64,000 nucleotides of DNA from Moritella viscosa (GCA_000953735.1 LN554852.1:2243846-2307845); one strand, 5' to 3'. Counted from the first letter of the stretch, positions 53,190-62,813 are shown. Program-made: numbers and translations. Notes: generated by a model from the sequence alone, not told the origin.

Positions 53190-53223
53190 AAAGCTGAACA
53201 CAATCTCATTGGTGTTCGGCTTT
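53190..53223 (+). terminator. Terminator after DUF285 gene 2
   Basis: Stem AAAGCTGAACAC / GTGTTCGGCTTT (one G-T pair) with a pyrimidine-rich tail; also faces the end of the minus-strand late operon and may serve both. Confidence 0.8.
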
Positions 53224-53270
53224 CCTTTAGATCATTAATAGCCTATCTCATATTTACTTAGCAGGTAACG

Positions 53271-53720
53271 TTAACCAACCCCTTTAGTATTTTTATTCCC
53301 CCAAAACGCACGAAACAGCCGCATCAATCCAAGGGTAGAAACCGCAATACCCACAATCACAAATTCAAAGTACCAGGGCGCGCCTTTATAACCCATGGCT
53401 TGCCAACCAGCTGCCATATACGGCTGCAGCTGTGGCACAAAGTGCGCAATGAACAACCCCAAAAACACCGTAATAATGATTTCATCCATTATCGATTCGC
53501 GCCGGTTCTTCAATACCTGCAGATCATAATCAGCGTCGTTACCTTCCTGGTTAGCTAACCGTTTAGCTTCCGCGTCTAACTTTGCCAATTTAAGGTTACC
53601 TTCTGCAGTCGCAATCGATGCCGCCATTTCTGCAGCAATACGTTTACGCTCACGATAGCTACCTGACAAATCCGCAATCGGTGCCGAAATAAAACTAAAC
53701 AGTGACGTTATCCATTTCAT
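53271..53720 (-). CDS. 3TM-type holin-like protein
   Basis: A 149-residue protein with a basic, helical N-terminal half (YRERKRIAAEMAASIATAEG, LKLAKLDAEAKRLA) and two hydrophobic helices in the second half (IIITVFLGLFIAHFVPQL, FEFVIVGIAVSTLGLM). This matches the phage 3TM-holin family, which makes membrane lesions for lysis. Last gene of the minus-strand late operon; starts inside the end of the LydA-like gene (ATGA overlap). A copy of its last 31 codons is at 51454-51549. Confidence 0.65.
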   Translation of the reverse strand: MKWITSLFSFISAPIADLSGSYRERKRIAAEMAASIATAEGNLKLAKLDAEAKRLANQEGNDADYDLQVLKNRRESIMDEIIITVFLGLFIAHFVPQLQPYMAAGWQAMGYKGAPWYFEFVIVGIAVSTLGLMRLFRAFWGNKNTKGVG

Positions 53721-54040
53721 GATTTGTTCCTCATAATAATATCTAAAAAGTGTTTAGGGTCTTTTGATACCGCTTTCGCCAGGGCATTAACCCCCGTTAA
53801 AAGATGCGGCGCTACATACGCGGAAATACCAATAATGCCAGTCTTTAACCCTTCATCTAATCCAAGCCAACGACAAAAGCTGTCCGCAATGTACGCCGAC
53901 AAAATCGCCATCAGCACCGACATGAAATAATGAAAAAAAGTAATCCGTGTACCAGACATATACATTTGCGTTGCGGCGGCCAATAACGACAACAAACACA
54001 GCTGCCCCCATTGGCGAATAAAAACAATCAGTTCTTCCAT
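53717..54040 (-). CDS. LydA-like holin (holin superfamily III)
   Basis: A 107-residue membrane protein with about three hydrophobic helices (LCLLSLLAAATQMYM, FMSVLMAILSAYIADSF, GIIGISAYVAPHLL) and a charged C-terminus, as in the LydA holin family. It overlaps the portal stop codon by one base. With the following gene it forms a probable holin pair; no endolysin is seen within the window. Confidence 0.6.
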   Translation of the reverse strand: MEELIVFIRQWGQLCLLSLLAAATQMYMSGTRITFFHYFMSVLMAILSAYIADSFCRWLGLDEGLKTGIIGISAYVAPHLLTGVNALAKAVSKDPKHFLDIIMRNKS

Positions 54041-55080
54041 CAGTCTTCACTCCTCGGGTTTAAGTCGGAATAAGCTGGCTCTGCAAATTTAATATGCAGT
54101 GCAGCAGGTAAATACTCGTTAATTTCCAGCATGTCCTGCTGCATCGGAACCACTTCATTGTTGTAATAAGCCCGGGTTATTTTATCCAGGTCACCAAAGC
54201 CCGGACTATCACCCGATGTTTGCCCGCTTAACGCTTCCTGGGCGCGGTGCATACTCAACATATCGTTTAGCGTCATCTTCTTAATGCGCTCAAATTCATC
54301 CTTGGTAGAAATATCACCCACCGGAATAATCTTGATTGCCTTTTCGGCATCAGCCTTACCACTGCGGTTATTAATAAATAGACTGCGAAAGTTACCCACA
54401 CCGCGAGAATCTTTGATCGCTTTTTTCAACTCGTCTTCATCATCGGTAGACAAATTAGGGTCGGCCATCGAGAAGATAAATCCCATATGTGCGCCGTTCT
54501 TGTAATACTTACGACGGAACAGGGTGGCATCTTCGTTTAAAAGAGCAGACTGAATACCGCCATAATATTGGGGGATTCCATAAATACCCTGGTTAGGGTC
54601 GTATTCTTTTAGGTGAATAACTTCGCCTTTTTTAAACCGCAGCACCTTGCCATTACTTAGGCGCTGGGCATAAACACCAGGTGTTGAGGTATAGCGCATC
54701 GATAACGCAGGTAAATGCCTTAGCTTAATCACATGACCGAACGTATTTTTAATAACCTGAAAATACGCATTCGCCGCCCAACAATAATCAAACGCAAACT
54801 TCTTAAAGGTGCGCTGGCTCAACACCGTATTAGGCTTAAACCATTTCAAAATCATATTGCGTTTAAAATATAAAATAGGACCATGCTGGGCATTAACGCG
54901 CAGCAACTTAACCAGTCCAGACAAACTCACAGGCGGCGAATATAACCCGTCCATATCCGCGTAAAGGCCAATATACTCAGTCATGTGATTATCTAAACAC
55001 GGCTCAGGGTCGCCAAAGCTAAAGGTATCGATGGATTTGTCTTTCATCGGTTCTGTGGTCGTACTCTTAGTTGAATTCAT
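54040..55080 (-). CDS. Phage portal protein (gpQ, PBSX type)
   Basis: A 346-residue portal subunit, the dodecameric ring through which DNA is packaged. Typical segments are DGLYSPPVSLSGLVKLLRVN, GIYGIPQYYGGIQSALLNED, RRKYYKNGAHMGFIFS and DKITRAYYNNEVVPMQQDML. Its ATG overlaps the terminase stop codon. In P2 this gene is Q and is adjacent to cos. Confidence 0.92.
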   Translation of the reverse strand: MNSTKSTTTEPMKDKSIDTFSFGDPEPCLDNHMTEYIGLYADMDGLYSPPVSLSGLVKLLRVNAQHGPILYFKRNMILKWFKPNTVLSQRTFKKFAFDYCWAANAYFQVIKNTFGHVIKLRHLPALSMRYTSTPGVYAQRLSNGKVLRFKKGEVIHLKEYDPNQGIYGIPQYYGGIQSALLNEDATLFRRKYYKNGAHMGFIFSMADPNLSTDDEDELKKAIKDSRGVGNFRSLFINNRSGKADAEKAIKIIPVGDISTKDEFERIKKMTLNDMLSMHRAQEALSGQTSGDSPGFGDLDKITRAYYNNEVVPMQQDMLEINEYLPAALHIKFAEPAYSDLNPRSED

Positions 55081-56914
55081 TATGCGGCATCTAATCCTAT
55101 TGACGTTCTGGTGCTCGAGCTGTCACCAGATAATGGTTCGTAAATCATGGCGTGCATGATTGCCCAGGCAATATCTGCATGGCCTGTTGCTGCAGTGCGA
55201 TTGGTAGCGTAACTAATCTGGTCACCAACTACCTTTTTGCGAATATTAATAAAGCTGCTGGCAACCATCACCGAATTCTCATCGAACTCAAAACGCTTCT
55301 TACCAATGACATTAAGCGCCTTAATCACCATCTTGTTTTTGTTGTGCGGGTTGTAATGAATCGGCATCGCCAGCGGGAAGAACTTTTGTATTAACTCAAA
55401 CACACCCAAGCCATGCCGGTGGTATCAACACCGATATGCACAACATGGTATTTAAGCGTGAGCTCTTTAATTTCACTGGCCATGGTTTCAAAATCGTTAC
55501 CACTGAGATTCAGTGATTCCAACAAACGGAACTTATCATCAGGGCCAAGCGGTAAACTCAAGACCACGACCGAAGCAATATCTCGCGTTCGCGCAGGGTC
55601 AAAACCAATAACAACCGGCTTCATGGCATAAGGGCGTGGCCAACTCGGGTCAAAGTCAGTCCATTTTTTACTATTACCAACACAGGCCATCAGTTGTTTA
55701 AGGCTAAACGCACTGTGGGCATCATCAATAAACTTGCACATAAAGAGGTTGTTAAACTCTTCGGTAGAATATTCATTTTCCAAAATACTAATATCAATGC
55801 GGTCAAAGCCTTGTTTCACCACATCATAAACATTGAGCTTTTGACGCCAAATGCCATCTTCACAAAGCCGACCATCCTTTAAGGTCTTATGGCTAACATC
55901 AATAGCAAACTCGGGATCATTACAGGCTTTGGTTTTTCGGTACCAGCGACCATTCCACAAATCATAAGCTTCATGACTGGTCACCGACGGCGTACTAAAA
56001 TAGGTAATTCGAAAATCTTTATGGGTCGCCATTGCCTGGGCAAGACTGCGTAATTCTTTAAACTTCGGGATCCAAAACACTTCATCAATATACAAATCAC
56101 CAGACGCCGATTGTGCAGTACGGGCATTGGTTGATTTGAAATACAGTGTTGTCGTCTTGCCCTTGTTACGCATAGTCAGTGGTGAGCCGCTTAGCTCAAT
56201 ACCAAACTGTTCACGACATAAGGCAATAATATTGGCCTTGAATATCTCAACCTGGTCCCGTGATGCTGAAATGAAAATCTTATTACGGCCATTAACAATC
56301 GCATCATAAAATGCTTCAAACGCAAAATAGAAAGTCGCGCCAATCTGACGCGGCTTTAATATGAACCGGCTACGGTAATCTTGATGTTCAAACCAATGTA
56401 ATTGGTGCGGGTAGAGCAGGTTGTCTTTGAGTGTATCGAGCATTTCCTTGGTGATACTAGACACATCATTCTTAATCTTCTTTTGACATTTCTTACTTTT
56501 ACTGGTTCGCTCGCCTGTTTGTTCATGTTGGGGCGCAGCAGCTGCAGGTGCATTACCGTATTTCTTCGTGATACCGGCACTGGGCAAGCGAGACTGATTT
56601 AACGCACATTGTTGTTTGGTCAGAAAATCCAGTTCTTTATAGTCCGCTTCACTTTTAACGTCACGATCTGCCAATAACACAATACGCCGTGCAATAGCCG
56701 TCTCGGCATTAAGTGACGGGCACAGTTCATTCCAGCTGCCATCATCCGCCCAACGTCGTAAAGAACGGGCACTTGGCATACCGTCAATTTCTGAAATCTC
56801 ATCAAACGTCAGCCCACCAAAAACATAATGGTCACGCGCCGTTTTAATCATTTCGGGTGTATATCGGGGAGTCCTCGGTTTCATAACTGGCCTGTTGGTA
56901 AGAACAAGCGCCAA
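55080..56914 (-). pseudogene. Terminase large subunit (gpP), frameshifted
   Basis: The gene is split by a one-base deletion at about 55410-55412. The first frame (56914 to 55391, 507 residues) has the N-terminal DNA-binding domain (TFDEISEIDGMPSARSLRRW), ATPase motifs LKPRQIGATFYFAFE and DLYIDEVFWI, and nuclease Asp residues in GFDPARTRD and HIGVDTTGM, then runs into AWVCLS and stops. The second frame (55409 to 55080) continues GVFELIQKFFPLAMPIHYNP to the end. Restoring one C gives the expected GMGLGVFEL. Missing about 110 residues, it is probably inactive. Confidence 0.9.
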
Positions 56915-57074
56915 GTTTATAACCCTAAAACAGGTAATTCTTTAACAAGATTTCCGTGTTATTCCGCTTTCGCCAAGATCGGAATTTAGCGGATTTAATG
57001 TGATGGATTAAGGCCTGTTCAGAGGGCAAAATTGCTCTCACTTAGATTTACTTTGACATTAAACAGGAAACTAC
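56915..57074. promoter_or_regulatory. Divergent late promoter region (terminase / scaffold)
   Basis: 160 bp between the P and O genes, where P2-like phages have two divergent activator-dependent promoters. I see an 18-bp near-palindrome GAGGGCAAAATTGCTCTC at 57022-57039 and an inverted pair TCCGCT (56963-56968) / AGCGGA (56988-56993). The classic TGT-N12-ACA Ogr box is not found. Confidence 0.5.
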
Positions 57075-58001
57075 ATGGCTCAATTACGCACTATTCCACT
57101 TGCCATTGCCGCCATGGGGTTAACGGTAGATGGTCGCGAAATATCAGAGAAAGATATCGACGATATTGTTGCTACTTACAAGTATAAAAAGTACGGCGCT
57201 CGTATCAATTTAGACCACGAGTTTAATTGGTCAGGTTGGGCAGCGAAGAACCTTAGCAACATCGATATTAAAGGTGGAATGTTAGGTGATGTGATTGAAC
57301 TGAGCACGGCTAAAAATGAAGACGGTATTAAAGTGTTATACGCCGTGCTATCGCCGAACGCATCATTTGTGCAGTTGAACCAAGCTGACCAAGCCGTCTA
57401 TTTCAGTATCGAAATAGACCGTGATTTTATGAAGTCAGGGAAAACCTATTTAACGGGGCTTGCCGTGACGGATTATCCCGCCAGTACCTACACCGACCGT
57501 ATTCACTTTAGTCAGCAAGACAAAGACAACACTAATCATACACCTCCAGATACTGACCTATTAAAGGTGTCATTAGGGTTAGAAGAAACGGCCAAACCCA
57601 CCAAGAGCCTGTTTAAAAAACTCTTTAATTTTAATAAGGATGATGACGACATGACCCGCGAAGAACTTGCAGCCGCAATGACCGACGCGCTCGGTGAACC
57701 ATTGCTTAAATTTAGCCAAGCGCTCGAAGCCAATACCCAAGCAACGCAAGACTTACTGGCTAAGCAAAATACGACCACAGCACCGACAGATGATGTGAAT
57801 ACCGATACTCAGGAAGATGCCAGTAGTGATAAACCGACGGCTGATTTTTCTGCGATTGATGGCAAAGTTAATGGCTTGGCTGAGCAAATTGCCGCGCTGA
57901 CTAAAACCGTAAACGATGCAATCAAAGACCCTGCATCAACAACCACTGGTGGTGAAGAAGAACACCTTGGTGAAAATGCCAAATACCACAACCTTTTTTA
58001 G
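57075..58001 (+). CDS. Capsid scaffolding protein / protease (gpO)
   Basis: A 308-residue scaffold with a serine protease domain that matures the capsid. The Asp19-His48-Ser triad known for P2 gpO is seen: D19, H48 in NLDHEF and S111 in VYFSIEI, with AVTDYPASTYTDR downstream. The C-terminal half is a long helical scaffold region. AACAGGAAA is the ribosome site. Confidence 0.93.
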   Translation: MAQLRTIPLAIAAMGLTVDGREISEKDIDDIVATYKYKKYGARINLDHEFNWSGWAAKNLSNIDIKGGMLGDVIELSTAKNEDGIKVLYAVLSPNASFVQLNQADQAVYFSIEIDRDFMKSGKTYLTGLAVTDYPASTYTDRIHFSQQDKDNTNHTPPDTDLLKVSLGLEETAKPTKSLFKKLFNFNKDDDDMTREELAAAMTDALGEPLLKFSQALEANTQATQDLLAKQNTTTAPTDDVNTDTQEDASSDKPTADFSAIDGKVNGLAEQIAALTKTVNDAIKDPASTTTGGEEEHLGENAKYHNLF

Positions 58002-58018
58002 CAATAGGAACCAAATTA

Positions 58019-59104
58019 ATGAAGCTTAAAACAACACAAGTTTTTGCCGCGGTTGTGTCTGCATTGGCTGTCAATTACGGGGTTGCCTCCGTATCAGAAC
58101 AGTTCAGTGTCGAGCCGTCGATTGAGCAAACGCTGTATGACCAGGTATATCAAAGTGCAGAGTTCTTACAGCGCATTGATACGCAAATGGTCGATGATTT
58201 AGTCGGCAGTTCAATTACGGCGGGTATTAGTGGCGGTGTCACTGGTCGTGCTGGCGTTGAAACGGATGAAACTAAAAGTCGTAGCACCAAAGACCCACTG
58301 GGTTTAACTGATCGTGAATATCGTTGTTATGCGGTTGAATGCGATACCCACATTACGTGGCAACGCATGGATATGTGGGCCAAGTTCCCAGACTTCCACA
58401 GCCGTTTTCGCGCCCATGTTCGTCAAGCCATTGCACTGGATATCATCAAGATTGGCTGGAACGGTACCAGTGCCGCCAAAGTAACGGATATCGCCACGTA
58501 CCCAATGATGGAAGATGTGAACATTGGTTGGTTCCAGCTGGTGCGCCGTGACAATCCTGCCAATGTGTTTGCCGATGGTGAACAAAAAAACGGTGAAATT
58601 CGTATTGGCGCAGGCGGTGATTATGAAAACCTTGATCAAGCCGTGCATGATTTACTGCAGGCTATCCCAGCCCATAAGCGTATTGGTTTAGTTACCATTA
58701 TTGGTGATGAGCTGTTAGCCAAAGAAAAGAACAAGCTTTATGCCAAACAAGCGCATACCCCCAGTGAAAAAGACAAGATCGAGCTAGAGCAGATCATTGA
58801 AACATTCGGTGGTTTGAAGGCGTATAAGGTCCCGTTCTTTGCTGACCGAGGCATCTTAATAACCTCGTTCGATAACCTTTGTCATTACGTGCAATCAGGT
58901 TCAACGCGCACCTCGATTGAAAATAATGCCAAGAAGAAACGTGTCGAAGATTACCAATCACGTAACGATTGTTACTACATTAATGACTTGGAAAAGATCG
59001 CCTTCTTTGAAGCTAGCAGCATAAAGCTAGATAAGGTCAAAGACCCAGCCGTTGATGCCGGTGACTTTGATGCGGATAACCCTGCGCATTGGGTTTGGTC
59101 TTAG
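58019..59104 (+). CDS. Major capsid protein (gpN)
   Basis: A 361-residue HK97-fold capsid protein of the P2 type. Recognisable parts are YDQVYQSAEFLQRIDTQMVD, DIIKIGWNGTSAA and HKRIGLVTIIGDELLAKEKN. It follows the scaffold by 17 bp. The N-terminus (about 30 residues) is expected to be removed by gpO. A stem-loop follows the gene. Confidence 0.93.
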   Translation: MKLKTTQVFAAVVSALAVNYGVASVSEQFSVEPSIEQTLYDQVYQSAEFLQRIDTQMVDDLVGSSITAGISGGVTGRAGVETDETKSRSTKDPLGLTDREYRCYAVECDTHITWQRMDMWAKFPDFHSRFRAHVRQAIALDIIKIGWNGTSAAKVTDIATYPMMEDVNIGWFQLVRRDNPANVFADGEQKNGEIRIGAGGDYENLDQAVHDLLQAIPAHKRIGLVTIIGDELLAKEKNKLYAKQAHTPSEKDKIELEQIIETFGGLKAYKVPFFADRGILITSFDNLCHYVQSGSTRTSIENNAKKKRVEDYQSRNDCYYINDLEKIAFFEASSIKLDKVKDPAVDAGDFDADNPAHWVWS

Positions 59105-59148
59105 TCGGTTTTAAATCAGTAATTTGAATAAGCAGAATTGAATGAAGC

Positions 59149-59172
59149 ACTGGCTTATCACGGTAAGCCAGT
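59149..59172 (+). other. RNA hairpin after the major capsid gene
   Basis: A perfect 9-bp stem (ACTGGCTTA / TAAGCCAGT) with a 6-nt loop and no strong T-run. It may protect the 3' end of the abundant capsid message or partially terminate. Confidence 0.6.
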
Positions 59173-59199
59173 TATTTACCAAACAGAGAGTTTTTTGAA

Positions 59200-59952
59200 A
59201 TGAGCATAGTCAAACGAAATCAGCGTAAAACCCATGCCTCTATTATCGGTGTGGACTGGGCAAGTGGTCCAGATCTGTCTGCCTCAGTGACAGTCAAGCA
59301 GGGCAAGGTTGTCGAAACCGAATCAAGCCGCGCCGAAGGCATCATGGACGAGTTTGATTTCTTCAAAGCGGCAATGGATTCAGACCTTGCTCAACTTAAA
59401 AAGTTTCCACACATCGAAGACAAACTTGAATACAAAGCCAAGGCCATTGAGAACCATCAATACCTGGATTATTTACGCCGCTATCAAGCGCAAGGCACCA
59501 ACCATCAAAACATGGTGCTGGCTTGGGTGGTGATTTGGCTTGTTGACCTTGGGCACTGGAAAACAGCCTTTGAATTCTTGCCTTTGTTAGTGACGCAAAA
59601 CCAACGTTTACCAGGGCGCTTTAGTACCCAAGATTGGCCGACCTTTTTAATTGACCAGCTTTATGATGAAGGTGCTAAGCACCTAAGCCAAGGGCGTGAT
59701 GCCGTGGAGCGTAGCCACGTTATTCAGCTATTTACTCAGTTTATCCATTTGCTCGATACGCACCAATGGCGGTTAACTGAATTGATTGGCGGCAAGCTAT
59801 ACGCCATGACTGCCAAGTTAGAGCACAGCGTATTTAACCTGGGCAATGCGTATACCTACGGAGTGAAAGCAACCGCGTTAAACGACAAAGCGGGCGTTAA
59901 AAAAATGGTCAGAGAAATAGCCAAGACCATTGGTAAAGATAACGACCTTTAG
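59200..59952 (+). CDS. Terminase small subunit / endonuclease (gpM)
   Basis: A 250-residue P2-type small terminase that recognises cos and helps to cut it. GTNHQNMVLAWVVIWLVDLG and LPGRFSTQDWPTFLIDQLYD match the gpM family. The N-terminal part is basic (VKRNQRKTHAS). Usual late order after the capsid gene. Confidence 0.9.
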   Translation: MSIVKRNQRKTHASIIGVDWASGPDLSASVTVKQGKVVETESSRAEGIMDEFDFFKAAMDSDLAQLKKFPHIEDKLEYKAKAIENHQYLDYLRRYQAQGTNHQNMVLAWVVIWLVDLGHWKTAFEFLPLLVTQNQRLPGRFSTQDWPTFLIDQLYDEGAKHLSQGRDAVERSHVIQLFTQFIHLLDTHQWRLTELIGGKLYAMTAKLEHSVFNLGNAYTYGVKATALNDKAGVKKMVREIAKTIGKDNDL

Positions 59953-60086
59953 TTAATAGCATCAGTTGTAAAAAGAATTATAACAACTCTCGCGCCACCG
60001 GCTCGGCTGCGTTGGACTTATTCGCAGTAGTGAAATGGGCTCCTTATCGCAGTGGCTAGAGCCGACCTATTAGAAGTGAGTAAAAG

Positions 60087-60554
60087 ATGAATTTAGCGGG
60101 TATGCCACTGGCACAAGTAAGCAATGAGAACGTCGCAAACAACGGCTTTTATCCTGAACTGGGCACTGCTGAATTTATCACTGATTACGCGATTGCAACG
60201 GAATACGCCAACAACAGCGAGCAGGTTAAACGAACATTAGTACTCGCCATACTCGATGTTAACCAGGCATTAGCAAAATACCGCTTACGTCATTGGCAAC
60301 AGGTCGAACAATTACAAGAGGTGAGCCTTGAGGAAATTAATGGCGTAAATGCATTAACCCTTATGTACCAACGCGCCGTGTATTGCCGTGCTAAGGCTAA
60401 GTTGTTAATCAGTCGGCTAGGTGAAACGCACCGTGACCAACGGGCCGCGCAGCAAGTGATGGCCAGTGACAATCAAGAATACTGGTTAGCAGAAAGTGAC
60501 ACTGCCTTACGTCAAATGATGAAGGCAACAAATTCAGGTGTTGAATTGATATGA
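60087..60554 (+). CDS. Head completion/stabilisation protein (gpL)
   Basis: A 155-residue protein of the gpL family (FYPELGTAEFITDYAIATEY, VLAILDVNQALAKYRLRHW). It seals the portal vertex and links head to tail. It overlaps the next gene by 4 bp. The 134-bp gap before it contains no gene. Confidence 0.8.
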   Translation: MNLAGMPLAQVSNENVANNGFYPELGTAEFITDYAIATEYANNSEQVKRTLVLAILDVNQALAKYRLRHWQQVEQLQEVSLEEINGVNALTLMYQRAVYCRAKAKLLISRLGETHRDQRAAQQVMASDNQEYWLAESDTALRQMMKATNSGVELI

Positions 60555-61036
60555 GCCAAAGCAAATTACAACGTTTAGTGCAGTACCTGGTATCGGCCAC
60601 CTACAAGGGACGACATTTAGCCAGGGCTGGTGAGTTTGATAGCTGGATTGAAGGTGGACGTATTGAATACGCCAGTAAACGAATAAACGGAACAGGGTTG
60701 CTCGCCGCACGTTTTTATTACAGTGGTGTGATCAGCATTAATCCATGCAACGCCCCTGTTGAATTGATCGCAACTTATGTGAGTTTTTGGTTAATGACAA
60801 ATGCAGAAAAAGACGACAGCCAAGATGTGGAATTTAGCCTGGATATTAATGATGACAACAGCGCTGACATCGAATTAACAATCGAGCGGTTCGCAGAAGA
60901 TGTGATGCTTGTTGAAGACATGAACGGGCCGTTTGAATTGGAGTTTCAAGGCGAAACCAAACGTTTTGATTTTGGTGAACAGAGTCTTTGGATTGCAGCT
61001 GCATTTGAATTAGATGCTGAGTTTGTAACGGGGTAG
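60551..61036 (+). CDS. Tail completion protein (gpR-like)
   Basis: A 161-residue protein starting with KLQRLVQYLVSATYKGRHL and including YYSGVISINPCNAPVELIAT, in line with gpR, the tail-completion protein. Coupled by overlap to gpL. Confidence 0.75.
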   Translation: MSQSKLQRLVQYLVSATYKGRHLARAGEFDSWIEGGRIEYASKRINGTGLLAARFYYSGVISINPCNAPVELIATYVSFWLMTNAEKDDSQDVEFSLDINDDNSADIELTIERFAEDVMLVEDMNGPFELEFQGETKRFDFGEQSLWIAAAFELDAEFVTG

Positions 61037-61039
61037 AGC

Positions 61040-61690
61040 ATGCTTAATCTTGGTATCCCCACTGATAATGCGTTAAAGCAATTAGATTTGTTAACGCTTG
61101 ATGCCAATAAGCGCCGCCGTATTTTACGTGGTGCTGGTCGACAAGTGAGGCGAGATACCAAGGCCCGATTAAAAGGGCAGCAAAATTTATCCGGTACCTA
61201 TTGGCAAGGCCGCGCAAACGGTAAAAAGACTCGCATGCTAAAGAAACTCGGTAAAGGCTTACAGGTTCACACCACAGCGAATAATGCGACGGTCACCTTT
61301 GGTGATCCGCATGCTGGGAAAATAGCCAGAGTGCATCAAGAAGGTATCGACGTAACGGTAAAAGCCAAAACCGCAACGGAGCTACAGCAGCAGAGAGGAA
61401 CGCTTGATTATAGCGATCCTTCAACGCGTAAACAGGCCAAAGCACTGCGTAAAGAAGGCTATAAAATTAGGCAAAAGCGCGGTAAAGGCTGGAAGACACC
61501 AACGTTGAAATGGATGCAAGAAAATTTAACGATGGGACGGGCAGGCCTTATATTGCGCCTTATGCGTGAAAACGCCCCTAAATCAAGTTGGGAAATAAAA
61601 ACACCCGCGCGTTCGTTCTTAGGCCAGAACGAAACTGAACAAACACAATTAAAAAACTACATGTTGGACGAGGCATTTCGCCTCCGCTAA
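61040..61690 (+). CDS. Virion morphogenesis / tail completion protein (gpS-like)
   Basis: A 216-residue basic protein with RRRILRGAGRQVRRDTKARL near the start and GDPHAGKIARVHQEGID in the middle, both typical of the phage virion morphogenesis family. It follows gpR by 3 bp. Confidence 0.8.
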   Translation: MLNLGIPTDNALKQLDLLTLDANKRRRILRGAGRQVRRDTKARLKGQQNLSGTYWQGRANGKKTRMLKKLGKGLQVHTTANNATVTFGDPHAGKIARVHQEGIDVTVKAKTATELQQQRGTLDYSDPSTRKQAKALRKEGYKIRQKRGKGWKTPTLKWMQENLTMGRAGLILRLMRENAPKSSWEIKTPARSFLGQNETEQTQLKNYMLDEAFRLR

Positions 61691-61702
61691 AAGGGTAAAT
61701 AT

Positions 61703-62803
61703 ATGGCACAAGGCAAGGTTTCCGTTACCTCGTTAAATACGGGTAGCGGTGCAACAAAAGAAGTTGAACGCGCCGTGTTGTTCATCGGTGTTGGCACACT
61801 CAACATTGGCAGCATTGTCGCGGTAAACGCGCAATCGGAATTTGATGAACTTATTTCTGCAGACGATTCAGCACTGAAAACACAACTGCAAGCATGGGTG
61901 CGTAATGGGGATGACCTCGTCTCTGGTTGGGCAATTCCGATTAACTCGGGCGATGATGTGTTTGGCTTAATCGATAACGCCATGGACCAAAACATCAGTC
62001 CCGAAATTATCGTGATAACAACGGCCATCACAGGTAAATCACAGATTGAAGCCTTTCAGAATAAGGCATTAGAGATACTTGCCAAGCACGCTCGCCGTGT
62101 GCGTTTTCTTGTTGCAGCGCCAGGGCTCGTATCTGGGCAAACGTGGTCTGAACATCTTAGCGCATTAACGCCGTTAACCGATGGTGTTGTTGCCGACCGT
62201 GTTGCAGTTGTGCCAGGGCTTTATGGTGATGAACTTGGCGCAGTAACAGGTCGATTGTGTAAACGCAGTGTGACCATCGCCGACAGTCCAATGCGGGTGC
62301 AAACTGGCGCTATGTCATTACAACCAACACCGATTGATAACAATGGCCAGCCTATTACCAACGCCGTGACTGCAGCGCTCGATGCCGTTCGTTTTAGTTG
62401 TGTACAGTTTTATCCTGACTTTGATGGTATCTACTTTGGTGACGTCAATATGCTTGATGCCGAAGGCGGTGACTATCAGCAAATTGAAGCCGGTCGTATC
62501 GTCGATAAAGCCGCACGTCAGGTTCGTATTATTGCTATCTATCAAATTAAGAATCGCCGTTTAAATAATTCACCAACGGGGATCAGCTTTGGTAAACGTG
62601 TTTTAGGCAAACCACTGCGCGCAATGGCGAAAAGTATCAACATAGGCGCAGACAAATTCCCTGGTGAAATACGCGAGCCGAAAGATGACTCAATCAGTTT
62701 AACCTTCATGAACGAACGTCAATTACGGGTGTTGCTCAAAGTGCAGCCAATTGACTCTCCGAGTGAAATTCTTGTCGGCATCATGCTAGATAAGGCCGAA
62801 TAA
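61703..62803 (+). CDS. Contractile tail sheath protein (DUF2586, HP1/K139 type)
   Basis: A 366-residue sheath subunit of the DUF2586 family. The conserved regions are VAVVPGLYGDELGAVTGRLC and RVDKAARQ-like VDKAARQVRIIAIYQIKNRR, with FPGEIREPKDDSISLTF at the C-terminal end. This family replaces the usual P2 sheath in HP1/K139-like phages. Confidence 0.85.
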   Translation: MAQGKVSVTSLNTGSGATKEVERAVLFIGVGTLNIGSIVAVNAQSEFDELISADDSALKTQLQAWVRNGDDLVSGWAIPINSGDDVFGLIDNAMDQNISPEIIVITTAITGKSQIEAFQNKALEILAKHARRVRFLVAAPGLVSGQTWSEHLSALTPLTDGVVADRVAVVPGLYGDELGAVTGRLCKRSVTIADSPMRVQTGAMSLQPTPIDNNGQPITNAVTAALDAVRFSCVQFYPDFDGIYFGDVNMLDAEGGDYQQIEAGRIVDKAARQVRIIAIYQIKNRRLNNSPTGISFGKRVLGKPLRAMAKSINIGADKFPGEIREPKDDSISLTFMNERQLRVLLKVQPIDSPSEILVGIMLDKAE

Positions 62804-62813
62804 GGAGCAAAAC

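Larger units (their letters stand above)
51541..53366. repeat. Tandem duplication, copy 2
   Basis: The second unit: palindrome 51551-51565, DUF285 gene 2, its terminator and the 3' end of the intact holin gene. Holin-end positions 51541-51549 and 53358-53366 align, an offset of 1817 bp. Confidence 0.75.

Noticed and set aside
56915-57074. Classic P2 Ogr boxes (TGT-N12-ACA)
   Set aside because: Scanned by eye on both strands; TGT and ACA occur but not at this spacing.
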